64,000 bases of DNA, taken from positions 682,001 through 746,000 of the forward strand of contig NZ_KB905342.1 in the NCBI RefSeq assembly GCF_000378765.1, written 5' to 3'. Origin of the DNA: Psychroflexus tropicus DSM 15496. Lineage in GTDB: Bacteria; Bacteroidota; Bacteroidia; Flavobacteriales; Flavobacteriaceae. The notes beneath the pieces were generated by a model, which had not been told where the DNA came from, searched no databases, and worked only from the letters and a program-made list of their open reading frames with translations. Positions 18,198 to 25,754 of the stretch are shown piece by piece. Within the stretch, counting starts at the first letter, position 1, and the number at the start of each line of letters is the position of its first letter. A program made the translations under genes and the position numbers.

Positions 18198-20267
18198 ATG
18201 AACAGGCTTGCATTAATGTTACTTTTTTTTAGCGTAAGTATTTTTGGTCAGAACTTTATCTCAAAAGCAGAAAACTATCCTGTTTTTTCTAAATGTGAAA
18301 CAGTGTCACAAACAGATCAGGGAACTTGTTTCAGGCAGCAGTTAAAGACTTTCGTCTTTAATAATTACAACGAACCACAAGTTGTAGCAGATAGGGATTA
18401 TACGGGTGTAGCTACCATTATTTTTGAAGTAGATCGTGAAGGTATATTTCGGGTGCTTTATGTGAATTCAGATTTTGAGGAACTCAATCAGGAGTTGGAA
18501 CGCGTTTTTGAGGCTTTGCCTCAATTGAAACCAGCAACATACAACGGCTCTCCAACTTATGCTCAATTTAGGATGCCACTGCAGATTCCGCTTTCTCCCA
18601 CCATTTTGCAAGAGGAAGTTATTCAGAAAGAAAACCCCCTGGAAAGTTATCAGAATGAGTTAGATAGTCTTGAAACAAAACCATTTAACTATCCTCAATA
18701 CGAAAGTGGTCTTAATATCCCACTATCTCATGAGTTTTATAACCGTTTTACCCCGAAAATGAATAAAATCGGGACCAATGCACACACGGCTTCCAAACCT
18801 TATAGCTATTCTGAAGTTAAGCCCTATTACGATATTTTAGAAGCAAATCAGGCTTTGTTTTACGATAAAAAATCCTGGTTTGGTAGAAAATTCTTTAATG
18901 AAAATACGGTTCAACTTCAGGGTGAAGACTACTGGTTTACTGTAGATATTGCTGCAGATCTCCAGGTGGGAAGAGATTTTGAAGAAGACTTTACCACCTA
19001 CAATAATACCAGAGCTGGAATTTTTCAAGGGGGATTGGGGAAACGACTTAATTTCTTCACCGTTATTTATGAAAGTCAGGGTAAGTTTGCAGACTATTTT
19101 AACGACCTGGCCACCGACCTTGGTAGAAGTAATTCGAGTCAGGTGAGTATTCCTGGTCGAGGTATTGGCGAGCCTTACCGAGATGGATTTGATTATCCTG
19201 TTGTGGAAGGTTATCTAAGCTATAAAGCTGCAGACTGGTTAGACGTTCAATTTGGACGGGGCAATAACTTCATTGGGGATGGCTACCGCTCTTTGTTTTT
19301 GAGTGATAATGCTAGCCCAAATGCTTATGTAAAAGTAAACACCAATTTTTGGAGATTCAAATACACCAACACCTGGTCGTCATTAAGAAATCCCAATACT
19401 TTAACTGATGGAGGCGCTTTTCTTACCAAATATATGGCGACTCATTACCTTAGCTATAATGTCAATAAACGTTTAAATATCGGCCTATTCGAGTCTGTTT
19501 TATTTGAAAGTGAGCCTAATCGTGGCTTCGATTGGAATTTCATTAATCCAGTAATATTCTACAATATGGTAGAATACAGCACAGGTTCAAGGTCTGGTAA
19601 ATCTCTCATTGGCTTAAGCTATAAATATAAGTGGACAGACAGAATCAACACCTACGGACAATTACTCATAGATGAGTTTTCTGTAGACGATGTAACTGCA
19701 GGAAATAAGAGTTGGAAAAATAAATTTGGATTTCAGTTAGGTGCCAAATACGCCAACGCCTTTAAAGTAGATAACCTGTTCTTTCAGTTAGAGTACAATC
19801 AGGTGAGGCCTTATACCTATTCGCATAATACGTTAAACCTTCATTATACCAACGATAACCAGTCAATGGCTCACCTTTGGGGAGCGAATTTTAGAGAGTT
19901 ACTTTTTATTACGCGATATCGAAAAGACCGGTTTTATGGACATGCCAAACTTATTTTTGGTGAACGTGGTTTTGAAACTAATGAAAATTCAGACCCCTTT
20001 TATGGCAGTAACTTATTAGGTGATGAGCGCCTGAGAATTGCAGACCAGGGAATCACCATTGGTCAGGGAAATCGTGCTAACTCCTACTACGGAGAGTTTG
20101 AAGTTGGATTTATAGTCAACCCTACGACGAACTTGAAAGTCTATTTAAATCTAATTCACAGAAGACTTGATGTTTCTCAAAATACTGTTTTAAATTCTGA
20201 AAGAAATACCACTTGGCTCAACCTTGGATTTAGGACAGATATTTTCAATTGGTACTATGATTATTAA
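18198..20267 (+). CDS. remB: gliding motility protein RemB, with N-terminal TonB-C-like domain
   Basis: Recognised as RemB from its place just after sprA-gcvH-vanZ-tonB, its length (689 residues) and its beta-barrel-like body. The ATG at 18198 gives a signal peptide (LALMLLFFSVSIFG, then QNF); the longer frame from a TTG at 18153 would bury it. Residues about 22-130 resemble the C-terminal domain of the neighbouring TonB: both run P-(I/V)-F-x2-C-E, a second Cys, F-V-x2-N-(F/Y), a strand, E-R-V, L-P-x2-K-P. After a linker, residues about 185-689 are rich in alternating aromatic strands and end NWYYDY, as expected of an outer-membrane barrel. RemB is known to affect gliding in F. johnsoniae; its mechanism is not established. 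Confidence 0.8.
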   Translation: MNRLALMLLFFSVSIFGQNFISKAENYPVFSKCETVSQTDQGTCFRQQLKTFVFNNYNEPQVVADRDYTGVATIIFEVDREGIFRVLYVNSDFEELNQELERVFEALPQLKPATYNGSPTYAQFRMPLQIPLSPTILQEEVIQKENPLESYQNELDSLETKPFNYPQYESGLNIPLSHEFYNRFTPKMNKIGTNAHTASKPYSYSEVKPYYDILEANQALFYDKKSWFGRKFFNENTVQLQGEDYWFTVDIAADLQVGRDFEEDFTTYNNTRAGIFQGGLGKRLNFFTVIYESQGKFADYFNDLATDLGRSNSSQVSIPGRGIGEPYRDGFDYPVVEGYLSYKAADWLDVQFGRGNNFIGDGYRSLFLSDNASPNAYVKVNTNFWRFKYTNTWSSLRNPNTLTDGGAFLTKYMATHYLSYNVNKRLNIGLFESVLFESEPNRGFDWNFINPVIFYNMVEYSTGSRSGKSLIGLSYKYKWTDRINTYGQLLIDEFSVDDVTAGNKSWKNKFGFQLGAKYANAFKVDNLFFQLEYNQVRPYTYSHNTLNLHYTNDNQSMAHLWGANFRELLFITRYRKDRFYGHAKLIFGERGFETNENSDPFYGSNLLGDERLRIADQGITIGQGNRANSYYGEFEVGFIVNPTTNLKVYLNLIHRRLDVSQNTVLNSERNTTWLNLGFRTDIFNWYYDY

Positions 20268-20297
20268 GGGAATACTTAGTAAATATTAACGAACGTC

Positions 20298-20307
20298 TGC
20301 GTACGCA
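20298..20307 (+). promoter_or_regulatory. 10-bp palindrome upstream of the ctaB promoter
   Basis: TGCGTACGCA is a perfect palindrome in AT-rich surroundings, 17 bp before the -7 box at 20325. It would overlap the -33 region and could be an operator for the oxidase-assembly operon. No regulator is assigned. Confidence 0.3.
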
Positions 20308-20324
20308 AAAAAACTTTTTAGCCT

Positions 20325-20332
20325 TATCTTTG
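20325..20332 (+). promoter_or_regulatory. TAnnTTTG -7 box for the ctaB-cox operon
   Basis: TATCTTTG matches the consensus. Its last bases form the TTG that would be the first start of the ctaB frame, so that start is excluded and the TTG at 20348 is preferred. Confidence 0.65.
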
Positions 20333-20347
20333 CAAAAATTTCTTGCA

Positions 20348-21250
20348 TTGTCAGATTCCTTAGTTTATACACATTTATTTTCTTGGATAAAAGACTTTAA
20401 AGAACTCACCAAATTCAGGCTTGCTGTAAGTGTGGTGTTTTCTTCTATTGCAGGATACCTGCTAGGTGTAGATGACCTCAATTTTGGAAATCTTATCTTA
20501 TTGGCTTTAGGTGGTTATGCCATGGTTGGAGCTTCCAATGCCTTTAACCAGATCATAGAAAAAAACCTTGATGCTAAGATGAAGCGGACTAAAAATCGTC
20601 CAATCCCATCGGGTTCTATGAGCGTTAATGTGGCTTTTGCTATTGCATCTTTATTAACCGTGGTTGGATTAATCTTGCTTTTTATCATCAACCCAATAAC
20701 TTCAATGTTTGGGGCGATTTCTATATTTCTTTATGTGAGTGTTTACACTCCTTTGAAAACAATGACTCCGCTTTCTGTATTTGTAGGGGCTTTTCCGGGT
20801 GCCATACCATTTATGCTGGGCTGGGTAGCTGCCACTGGATCCTTTGGTATAGAAGCAGGAACTTTATTTATGATCCAATTTTTTTGGCAATTCCCACATT
20901 TCTGGGCCCTAGGCTGGTGGCTTTATGACGATTATAAAGAGGGTGGATTTTTTATGCTGCCTACGGGCAAAAGAGACAAAGGGACCGCTATTCAAATCAT
21001 ATTATATACCATTTGGACATTAATCGTTTCTGTGGTACCTGTGCTCGGCGTGACAGGAGATTTGAAATTATCCATTGTTTCGGCCGTGCTGGTCTTTATA
21101 CTTGGGCTAGTCATGCTCTATTATGCCATTCAGCTTTTCAAAAACAGAGCGACTAAAGATGCGAGGCAGCTTATGCTGGCCAGTGTCTCATACATTACTT
21201 TAATACAAATTATTTACGTTTTAGATAAATATATCAGATTATGGCTTTAG
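20348..21250 (+). CDS. ctaB: protoheme IX farnesyltransferase (heme O synthase)
   Basis: Integral-membrane prenyltransferase that farnesylates heme b to heme o, the precursor of heme a for the oxidase. UbiA-type motifs are present: the first Asp-rich region in NAFNQIIEKNLDAKMKRTKNR and the second in WWLYDDYKEGGFFML, with about eight to nine membrane helices in 300 residues. The start is a TTG at 20348; an earlier TTG at 20330 overlaps the -7 box and no ATG is available before the conserved LTKFRLAVSV segment. The stop overlaps the next gene by 10 bp. It heads an operon for oxidase subunits and assembly factors that complements coxBA at the left edge. Confidence 0.95.
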   Translation: MSDSLVYTHLFSWIKDFKELTKFRLAVSVVFSSIAGYLLGVDDLNFGNLILLALGGYAMVGASNAFNQIIEKNLDAKMKRTKNRPIPSGSMSVNVAFAIASLLTVVGLILLFIINPITSMFGAISIFLYVSVYTPLKTMTPLSVFVGAFPGAIPFMLGWVAATGSFGIEAGTLFMIQFFWQFPHFWALGWWLYDDYKEGGFFMLPTGKRDKGTAIQIILYTIWTLIVSVVPVLGVTGDLKLSIVSAVLVFILGLVMLYYAIQLFKNRATKDARQLMLASVSYITLIQIIYVLDKYIRLWL

Positions 21251-21807
21251 ACGAAAAACATAAACGCGCAAGGATGATGATGATGTGGTTTGGAATCATC
21301 AGTATGGGAATGATGTTTGCCGGCTTGACGAGTGCTTATGTCGTTAGTAAAAATAGACCAGACTGGTTAACTGATTATCAGCTTCCAGATGTTTTCATAT
21401 GGAGTACTGTGGTTATTTTTATAAGCAGTATCACCTTTCATCTCACTAAAAAATTTACGGCTGAAGGAGATTTTGGTAAAGCTAATATAGCTATTATCAC
21501 GACTTTCATTTTAGGAGTTCTCTTTGTCGTGATGCAATTTATGGGGTTTAACGACATCGTAGAAGCAGGTTACTATTTTACAGGTAGTGCTAGTAGTATC
21601 ACCATGTCTTTTATCTACCTGTTGGTCTTGGCTCATGTGGTTCATGTCGCAGCAGGACTTATCGTACTCTTAGTTGTAATTTATAATCATTTTAAAAAGA
21701 AATATTCAAAAGAAAATATGTTAGGTTTACGCCTTGGAGTCACCTTTTGGCACTTTGTCGATGGGCTCTGGTTGTACCTCTTTTTGTTTTTATATTTCTT
21801 TAGATAA
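21241..21807 (+). CDS. heme-copper oxidase subunit III-like protein (short form)
   Basis: A 188-residue subunit III family membrane protein with five hydrophobic segments. Family marks are the first helix (MWFGIISMGMMFAGLTSAYV), the FHLTKKF segment, HVVHVAAGL and the last helix WHFVDGLWLYLFLFLYF. It lacks the large periplasmic insert seen in the next gene. Flavobacterial oxidase clusters usually carry two subunit III-like genes in tandem, as here. It overlaps ctaB by 10 bp (ATGGCTTTAG), which suggests coupled translation. Whether both subunit III proteins sit in one complex is not known from sequence. Confidence is high for the family and moderate for the role. Confidence 0.93.
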   Translation: MALDEKHKRARMMMMWFGIISMGMMFAGLTSAYVVSKNRPDWLTDYQLPDVFIWSTVVIFISSITFHLTKKFTAEGDFGKANIAIITTFILGVLFVVMQFMGFNDIVEAGYYFTGSASSITMSFIYLLVLAHVVHVAAGLIVLLVVIYNHFKKKYSKENMLGLRLGVTFWHFVDGLWLYLFLFLYFFR

Positions 21808-21820
21808 TGATAAAATTGTC

Positions 21821-21828
21821 TATTTTTG
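21821..21828 (+). promoter_or_regulatory. TAnnTTTG -7 box inside the cox operon
   Basis: TATTTTTG lies 23 bp before the ATG of the long subunit III gene, in the 44 bp gap after the short one. It is a possible internal promoter allowing separate control of the second half of the operon. Confidence 0.45.
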
Positions 21829-21851
21829 CAGAACATTAATATTTGATTTTT

Positions 21852-22838
21852 ATGGAAGCTACTACCGTTGCGAAAACAGGTACCGAAGGAAAAACATGGG
21901 GCGGAGGCGAAGAGAAACCTCTAAAGGCTAGTTACGGAAAATTAATGATGTGGTTTTTTATCACTTCTGATGCATTAACATTTTCTGGATTTCTTGCCGC
22001 TTATGGCTTTTCAAGATTTAAATTTATCAATGAATGGCCAATCGCAGATGAGGTCTTTAATCACTTTCCTTTTTTACATGGTGTAGATGCACCTATGTAT
22101 TATGTAGCTTTAATGACGTTTATCCTTATTTTCTCATCAGTAACCATGGTATTGGCTGTGGATGCGGGACACCAGATGAAAAAGAATAAGGTAGTCACCT
22201 ATATGGCCTTAACCATTTTAGGGGGAATTGTTTTTCTTGGTTCTCAAGCCTGGGAATGGTCTAACTTCATCAGTGGAGAATATGGTGCTGTTGAAACAAG
22301 AAGTGGTAAAATATTACAGTTTGCAGATGCAGAGGGTAATAGAGTTTCTTTAGAAGAATTTGCCACTGCTACTCCTGGTGAAAGAGCAGAGCATGAAAAT
22401 AAAAATGGTGTCTGGTATGAGGCTGAGGCTTCTTACAATCCTTTAGGGATTGAAGATGTGAAAAGAGGCTTTGCGGCCAATCCAGACCTGCGTGTGAGAA
22501 CTATGCAGCTTACAGAAGAGGGAGAAAAAGAACTTTTAAATAGAGAAGAATCATTATTAAAATTAAATGAGTCTGGAATAGGCGTTATTCAAGGGGCCAA
22601 TTTATCCAGGAATGAGTATGGGGCGCCATTGTTTGGTGGTTTCTTCTTCTTCATTACAGGATTTCATGGTTTCCACGTCCTATCTGGAGTTCTTATTCTT
22701 ATCATTATATTTTTTAATGTTTTGTTAGGAACCTATGAAAAACGAGGTAGTTATGAAATGGTTGAAAAAGTAGGGCTATACTGGCACTTTGTGGACCTGG
22801 TTTGGGTTTTTGTATTCACTTTCTTCTACTTGGTTTAA
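21852..22838 (+). CDS. coxC: cytochrome c oxidase subunit III (long form)
   Basis: Subunit III of the aa3 oxidase, 328 residues. It has the family helices, including WHFVDLVWVFVFTFFYL at the C-terminus and FHGFHVLSGV before it. Between helices, about residues 140-255 form a hydrophilic insert (RSGKILQFADAEGN..., then ...REESLLKLNESGIGV) absent from the short paralogue upstream and from most bacterial subunits III. I infer that it is on the periplasmic side and could contact cytochrome c or another subunit. The frame opens at a TTG (21843), but the ATG at 21852 gives MEATTVAKTG and sits well after the -7 box. Subunit IV follows 25 bp later. Confidence 0.94.
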   Translation: MEATTVAKTGTEGKTWGGGEEKPLKASYGKLMMWFFITSDALTFSGFLAAYGFSRFKFINEWPIADEVFNHFPFLHGVDAPMYYVALMTFILIFSSVTMVLAVDAGHQMKKNKVVTYMALTILGGIVFLGSQAWEWSNFISGEYGAVETRSGKILQFADAEGNRVSLEEFATATPGERAEHENKNGVWYEAEASYNPLGIEDVKRGFAANPDLRVRTMQLTEEGEKELLNREESLLKLNESGIGVIQGANLSRNEYGAPLFGGFFFFITGFHGFHVLSGVLILIIIFFNVLLGTYEKRGSYEMVEKVGLYWHFVDLVWVFVFTFFYLV

Positions 22839-22863
22839 TTAAAAATTTTAGAACACTTATCTA

Positions 22864-23229
22864 ATGGCACACGATACAACTCACGGCGAACATTCAGGAG
22901 CAAAAAAGAGAATCTGGCAAGTTTTTATTATCCTTTCCATCCTTACAATTGTAGAGGTGGTTTTAGGGATATTTAAACCAGAATTTTTAGTTGATACAGA
23001 TTTAGTTTCGATATCACTCCTTAACTGGATATTTATCATATTAACAATCATTAAGGCATACTACATTGTTTGGGCTTTTATGCACATGGAGCATGAAGCC
23101 GCAAGTTTAAGACGAGTAGTAGTCTGGACCGGCGTGTTCTTGATTTGCTATCTTATTGCAATTTTATTAATCGAGGGATCTTATATTCAGGAGGTCTATG
23201 AAACTGAATATATCACCTGGGACTTTTAA
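22864..23229 (+). CDS. coxD: cytochrome c oxidase subunit IV
   Basis: Small accessory subunit (121 residues) of the prokaryotic cytochrome c oxidase subunit IV family. It has a His-rich soluble N-terminus (MAHDTTHGEHSGAKKRIW) and three membrane helices. The middle one holds KAYYIVWAFMHMEHE, the typical charged motif of the family. It closes the structural part of the oxidase operon: a strong terminator follows within 30 bp and a new promoter overlaps the end of that terminator. Position directly after subunit III supports the call. Confidence 0.92.
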   Translation: MAHDTTHGEHSGAKKRIWQVFIILSILTIVEVVLGIFKPEFLVDTDLVSISLLNWIFIILTIIKAYYIVWAFMHMEHEAASLRRVVVWTGVFLICYLIAILLIEGSYIQEVYETEYITWDF

Positions 23230-23251
23230 AAATGAAAGGTTAAATATAATT

Positions 23252-23282
23252 CAAAAGGCGGTTTTCAAAAACCGCCTTTTTT
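23252..23282 (+). terminator. Rho-independent terminator after subunit IV
   Basis: AAAAGGCGGTTTT pairs with AAAACCGCCTTTT with a one-base loop and runs into T residues. It splits the oxidase genes from the assembly genes. Confidence 0.92.
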
Positions 23283-23289
23283 AATTTTG
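23282..23289 (+). promoter_or_regulatory. TAnnTTTG -7 box for the Sco operon
   Basis: TAATTTTG lies 13 bp before the ATG at 23303 and begins within the T tract of the preceding terminator, so terminator and promoter are packed together. Confidence 0.6.
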
Positions 23290-23302
23290 CAAAAACATTC
23301 TG

Positions 23303-23938
23303 ATGAAAAAGTACATCGTTCTTATTGTTTTATTTGTACTGCCACTAGTAGCCTATTTGTTCTTTTCTAGTGGAATTAATTCTTTTGGAAGACTTCCTGT
23401 TTTAAACGAAAATCTTTCGGTTTTAAAGAGTTTCGAAACCGATAGCATTAACTTCGACAATAAAATAACGATACTCACTTTTTTTGGTCATAATTTCGAC
23501 GTTCGAAAAGTTCATGCTTTCAATATGAAGGAGAAAATCTATGATCGCTATCATGAGTTCGATAACTTTCAGGTTGTTACAGTAACTTCGCCCAATTCCG
23601 AAGAAGACATACAGACTTTCAAAGCTGAAATCAATAAGTCTTCTGATGCTTCAGAATGGTTATTTATGCCTTTAGAAGATGAAGACACGAAATCATTATT
23701 CAATAGTTTAAATTCCGATCTGCAACTCGACAATGAATTATCATCACCTTATGCTTTTATAATCGATAAGAAGATGAAATTGAGAGGACGAAGCGATGAT
23801 GAAGAAGAAGGAACAAAGTTTGCTTATGATATGAGTAATCTAAAGGAAGTAAGTGATAAGATGAATGATGATGTCAAAATAATCCTGGCAGAATATAGAT
23901 TCGCATTGAAAAAAAATAACGCTCAAAGGCAAAAATAA
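23303..23938 (+). CDS. membrane-anchored Sco/thioredoxin-fold-like protein without cysteines
   Basis: Not a named family that I recognise with certainty. The 211-residue protein has one N-terminal membrane helix (IVLIVLFVLPLVAYLFF) and a periplasmic domain that reads like a diverged thioredoxin/Sco fold: ITILTFFGHNF where Sco has its copper CxxxC loop, then a YAFIIDKKMKLRGRSDDEEE strand-turn matching the ALIDQEGFIRSR turn of the Sco protein encoded right after it. It contains no cysteine at all, so it cannot bind copper the Sco way. It starts the assembly operon and abuts the Sco gene with no gap. I infer an accessory role in CuA assembly; this is context only. Confidence 0.65.
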   Translation: MKKYIVLIVLFVLPLVAYLFFSSGINSFGRLPVLNENLSVLKSFETDSINFDNKITILTFFGHNFDVRKVHAFNMKEKIYDRYHEFDNFQVVTVTSPNSEEDIQTFKAEINKSSDASEWLFMPLEDEDTKSLFNSLNSDLQLDNELSSPYAFIIDKKMKLRGRSDDEEEGTKFAYDMSNLKEVSDKMNDDVKIILAEYRFALKKNNAQRQK

Positions 23939-24613
23939 ATGAAGAAATACTCTTACGTAGGCATATCGCTTGTCATTTTAGTTTTTGGAATCTGGGTAGT
24001 AAGTGAAATGCTTAGCAGAAATTCTAAAGATAGTCTAGCCTACCTCGAAATTGAAGGTCAGCGCAAAAAAGTGCCAGAATTTAAGTTTACTAATCAGGAT
24101 GGAGAAACCATAACCGATGAAGATTATCTTGGAAAGGTGTATGTTGTAGAATTTTTCTTTGCCACTTGTCCAACGATTTGTCCTATTATGAACGAGAACC
24201 TTCTTGAAGTGCAGGATGAATTCTATGGTAATATGAATTTTGGAATAGCTTCCTTTACTATCAATCCTGAACATGATACGCCTGAGGTTTTAAAGGAGCA
24301 CGCACAGGAGCTAGGAGTGAAGCATCCACATTGGAATTTTTTAACAGGCGACCGTGAAGAGATATATGAGCTTGCCAATGAGGGGTTTAATATTTACGCT
24401 CGTGAAGACAAAAATGCAGAAGGAGGCTTTGAGCATTCTGGTTTCTTTGCTTTGATAGATCAGGAGGGTTTTATTAGAAGCAGAACTGATGAAGCAGGCA
24501 ATCCAATTATTTTTTATCAAGGTTCTGTGCCTAGAAATGAAACCTCCAGTCAGTCACATGAAACCCAGCAAATAGATATACTTATAGAAGATATAGAAAT
24601 ACTTTTAAAATGA
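23939..24613 (+). CDS. Sco family copper chaperone for cytochrome c oxidase
   Basis: Inner-membrane-anchored thioredoxin-fold protein that delivers or reduces copper for the CuA site of subunit II. The 224-residue protein has one N-terminal helix and the Sco copper motif in ATCPTICPIMN (Cys-x3-Cys) plus the distal histidine in EGGFEHSGFFALID. TINPEHDTPEVL matches the family's SVDPERDTP-type strand. It follows the cysteine-free paralogue directly and overlaps the DUF420 gene through ATGA. Its target, subunit II, is encoded at the left end of the window. Confidence 0.94.
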   Translation: MKKYSYVGISLVILVFGIWVVSEMLSRNSKDSLAYLEIEGQRKKVPEFKFTNQDGETITDEDYLGKVYVVEFFFATCPTICPIMNENLLEVQDEFYGNMNFGIASFTINPEHDTPEVLKEHAQELGVKHPHWNFLTGDREEIYELANEGFNIYAREDKNAEGGFEHSGFFALIDQEGFIRSRTDEAGNPIIFYQGSVPRNETSSQSHETQQIDILIEDIEILLK

Positions 24614-25149
24614 AAGCGACACTAAGCAAATCAGACAAAACTATTGTCCCTATCATTATAGCTCTATCTGTAGTGGTACCCATTGTTGTAGTGATTTTGA
24701 TGAACCTCCCAACACGCTATGACTTGCTAGGATTGGAAGTAGGCTCTTTTCCATTTTTTCATGCAGTCATTAATGGGATGACCGCCATTCTGCTTTTTCT
24801 GGGATACCGATTTATAAGACAAAAGAAAAAAATAGCGCATAGAAATGTAATGATTACTGCATTTGGCTTATCTGCTTTATTCTTAGTAAGTTACGTCATT
24901 TCTAAAATAAGTAATGAGCCTGTACCATATGGTGGTGAAGGTGCTTTACGTTATGTTTATTTTTTCATATTGATTTCGCACATAGCACTTTCAGCAATCA
25001 TTATACCTTTAGTGCTATTCACCATGTACAGAGGTTTGACAGGTGAATATCAAAAGCATAAGAAAATAGCCAGATGGACGTTTCCTATTTGGATGTATGT
25101 GGCTATTACTGGAGTTTTAGTATATTTATTTATGTTGCCCTATTATTAA
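24610..25149 (+). CDS. DUF420 membrane protein of the oxidase assembly cluster
   Basis: A 179-residue DUF420-family protein with five membrane helices. The conserved histidines sit in FPFFHAVINGM, KIAHRNVM, ISHIALSAI and KHKKIARW, a pattern of metal- or heme-facing residues. Relatives lie next to Sco and cox genes in many Bacteroidota and Bacilli (the CtaM-like proteins) and are thought to help oxidase maturation. The ATG overlaps the Sco stop (ATGA). I regard the role in assembly as likely from context and family; the reaction is unknown. Confidence 0.9.
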   Translation: MKATLSKSDKTIVPIIIALSVVVPIVVVILMNLPTRYDLLGLEVGSFPFFHAVINGMTAILLFLGYRFIRQKKKIAHRNVMITAFGLSALFLVSYVISKISNEPVPYGGEGALRYVYFFILISHIALSAIIIPLVLFTMYRGLTGEYQKHKKIARWTFPIWMYVAITGVLVYLFMLPYY

Positions 25150-25159
25150 AATATATAAG

Positions 25160-25408
25160 ATGATGAAGATGAAAACTATTGGACTTACACTTATAATATC
25201 GTTAGTAATGGTATTGGATGCCACAGCTCAATGTTCGATGTGTAGAGCTGTCCTGGAAACCGAAGCAGACCAGGGCCAAGCAGAAGCTATTAATGATGGT
25301 ATTATTTATCTTATGGCTTTTCCTTACATTTTAGTGTTTGGTGTTTTATATTTTGTTTACAAATCTTTTCAGAAGAAAAAAACCCAGCAAAATAATATCG
25401 ATGAATAA
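25160..25408 (+). CDS. small secreted/membrane CxxC protein of the oxidase cluster
   Basis: An 82-residue protein with a signal peptide (LTLIISLVMVLDATA), then an exported segment starting QCSMCRAVLETEADQG, then one membrane helix (IIYLMAFPYILVFGVLYFVY) and a basic tail. The CSMC motif right after the cleavage site could bind copper or heme or act as a redox pair. I do not know a family name. It lies 10 bp after DUF420 and its last 8 bases overlap the next gene. Placement next to Sco suggests oxidase assembly. Several ATG codons (25160, 25163, 25169) could start it. Confidence 0.75.
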   Translation: MMKMKTIGLTLIISLVMVLDATAQCSMCRAVLETEADQGQAEAINDGIIYLMAFPYILVFGVLYFVYKSFQKKKTQQNNIDE

Positions 25409-25754
25409 AGTCTTCTATCTATCTAGCTGTGATACTTGCAAAAAGATTCTTCAGAAATTAAACTTACCTGAAGACCTTGAGTTACAGGATATCAAAAAAG
25501 AACATATCTCCGAAGATGATCTAGATTACCTCTATAGCCAAACTAAATCCTATGAGCTGTTACTTAACAAAAGAGCTCAAAAATACAGGACTGAAGGGCT
25601 TAAGGATGAAAATCTATCTGAAGATGAAATTAAATCATACATTCTTTCTCACTACACCTTTTTAAAAAGACCCATATTTATTGTAAACGATAATCTATTT
25701 ATTGGAAACAGTAAGCAGACGGTGGAGGCCTTGAAGTCTTTTTTCAATGAGTAA
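25401..25754 (+). CDS. ArsC/Spx-family reductase-like protein
   Basis: A 117-residue thioredoxin-fold protein of the arsenate reductase ArsC/Spx/YffB family. The N-terminal strand and loop NKVFYLSSCDTCKKIL hold a Cys-x2-Cys pair; the middle has the LNKRAQKYR segment and the C-terminal part KRPIFIVNDNLFIGN, matching the KRP(I/V)-x6-G pattern of the family. The longer open frame from 25338 would add residues encoded inside the previous gene; the ATG at 25401 overlaps that gene's stop by 8 bp and gives the normal length. A true ars operon lies 5 kb away with a different reductase type, so I do not call this arsC. Function unknown. Confidence 0.82.
   Translation: MNKVFYLSSCDTCKKILQKLNLPEDLELQDIKKEHISEDDLDYLYSQTKSYELLLNKRAQKYRTEGLKDENLSEDEIKSYILSHYTFLKRPIFIVNDNLFIGNSKQTVEALKSFFNE

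Noticed and set aside
25401-25754. Arsenate reductase of the ars operon
   Set aside because: It is translated with oxidase-cluster genes, 4.6 kb from arsR, and the ars operon has its own reductase of another fold.
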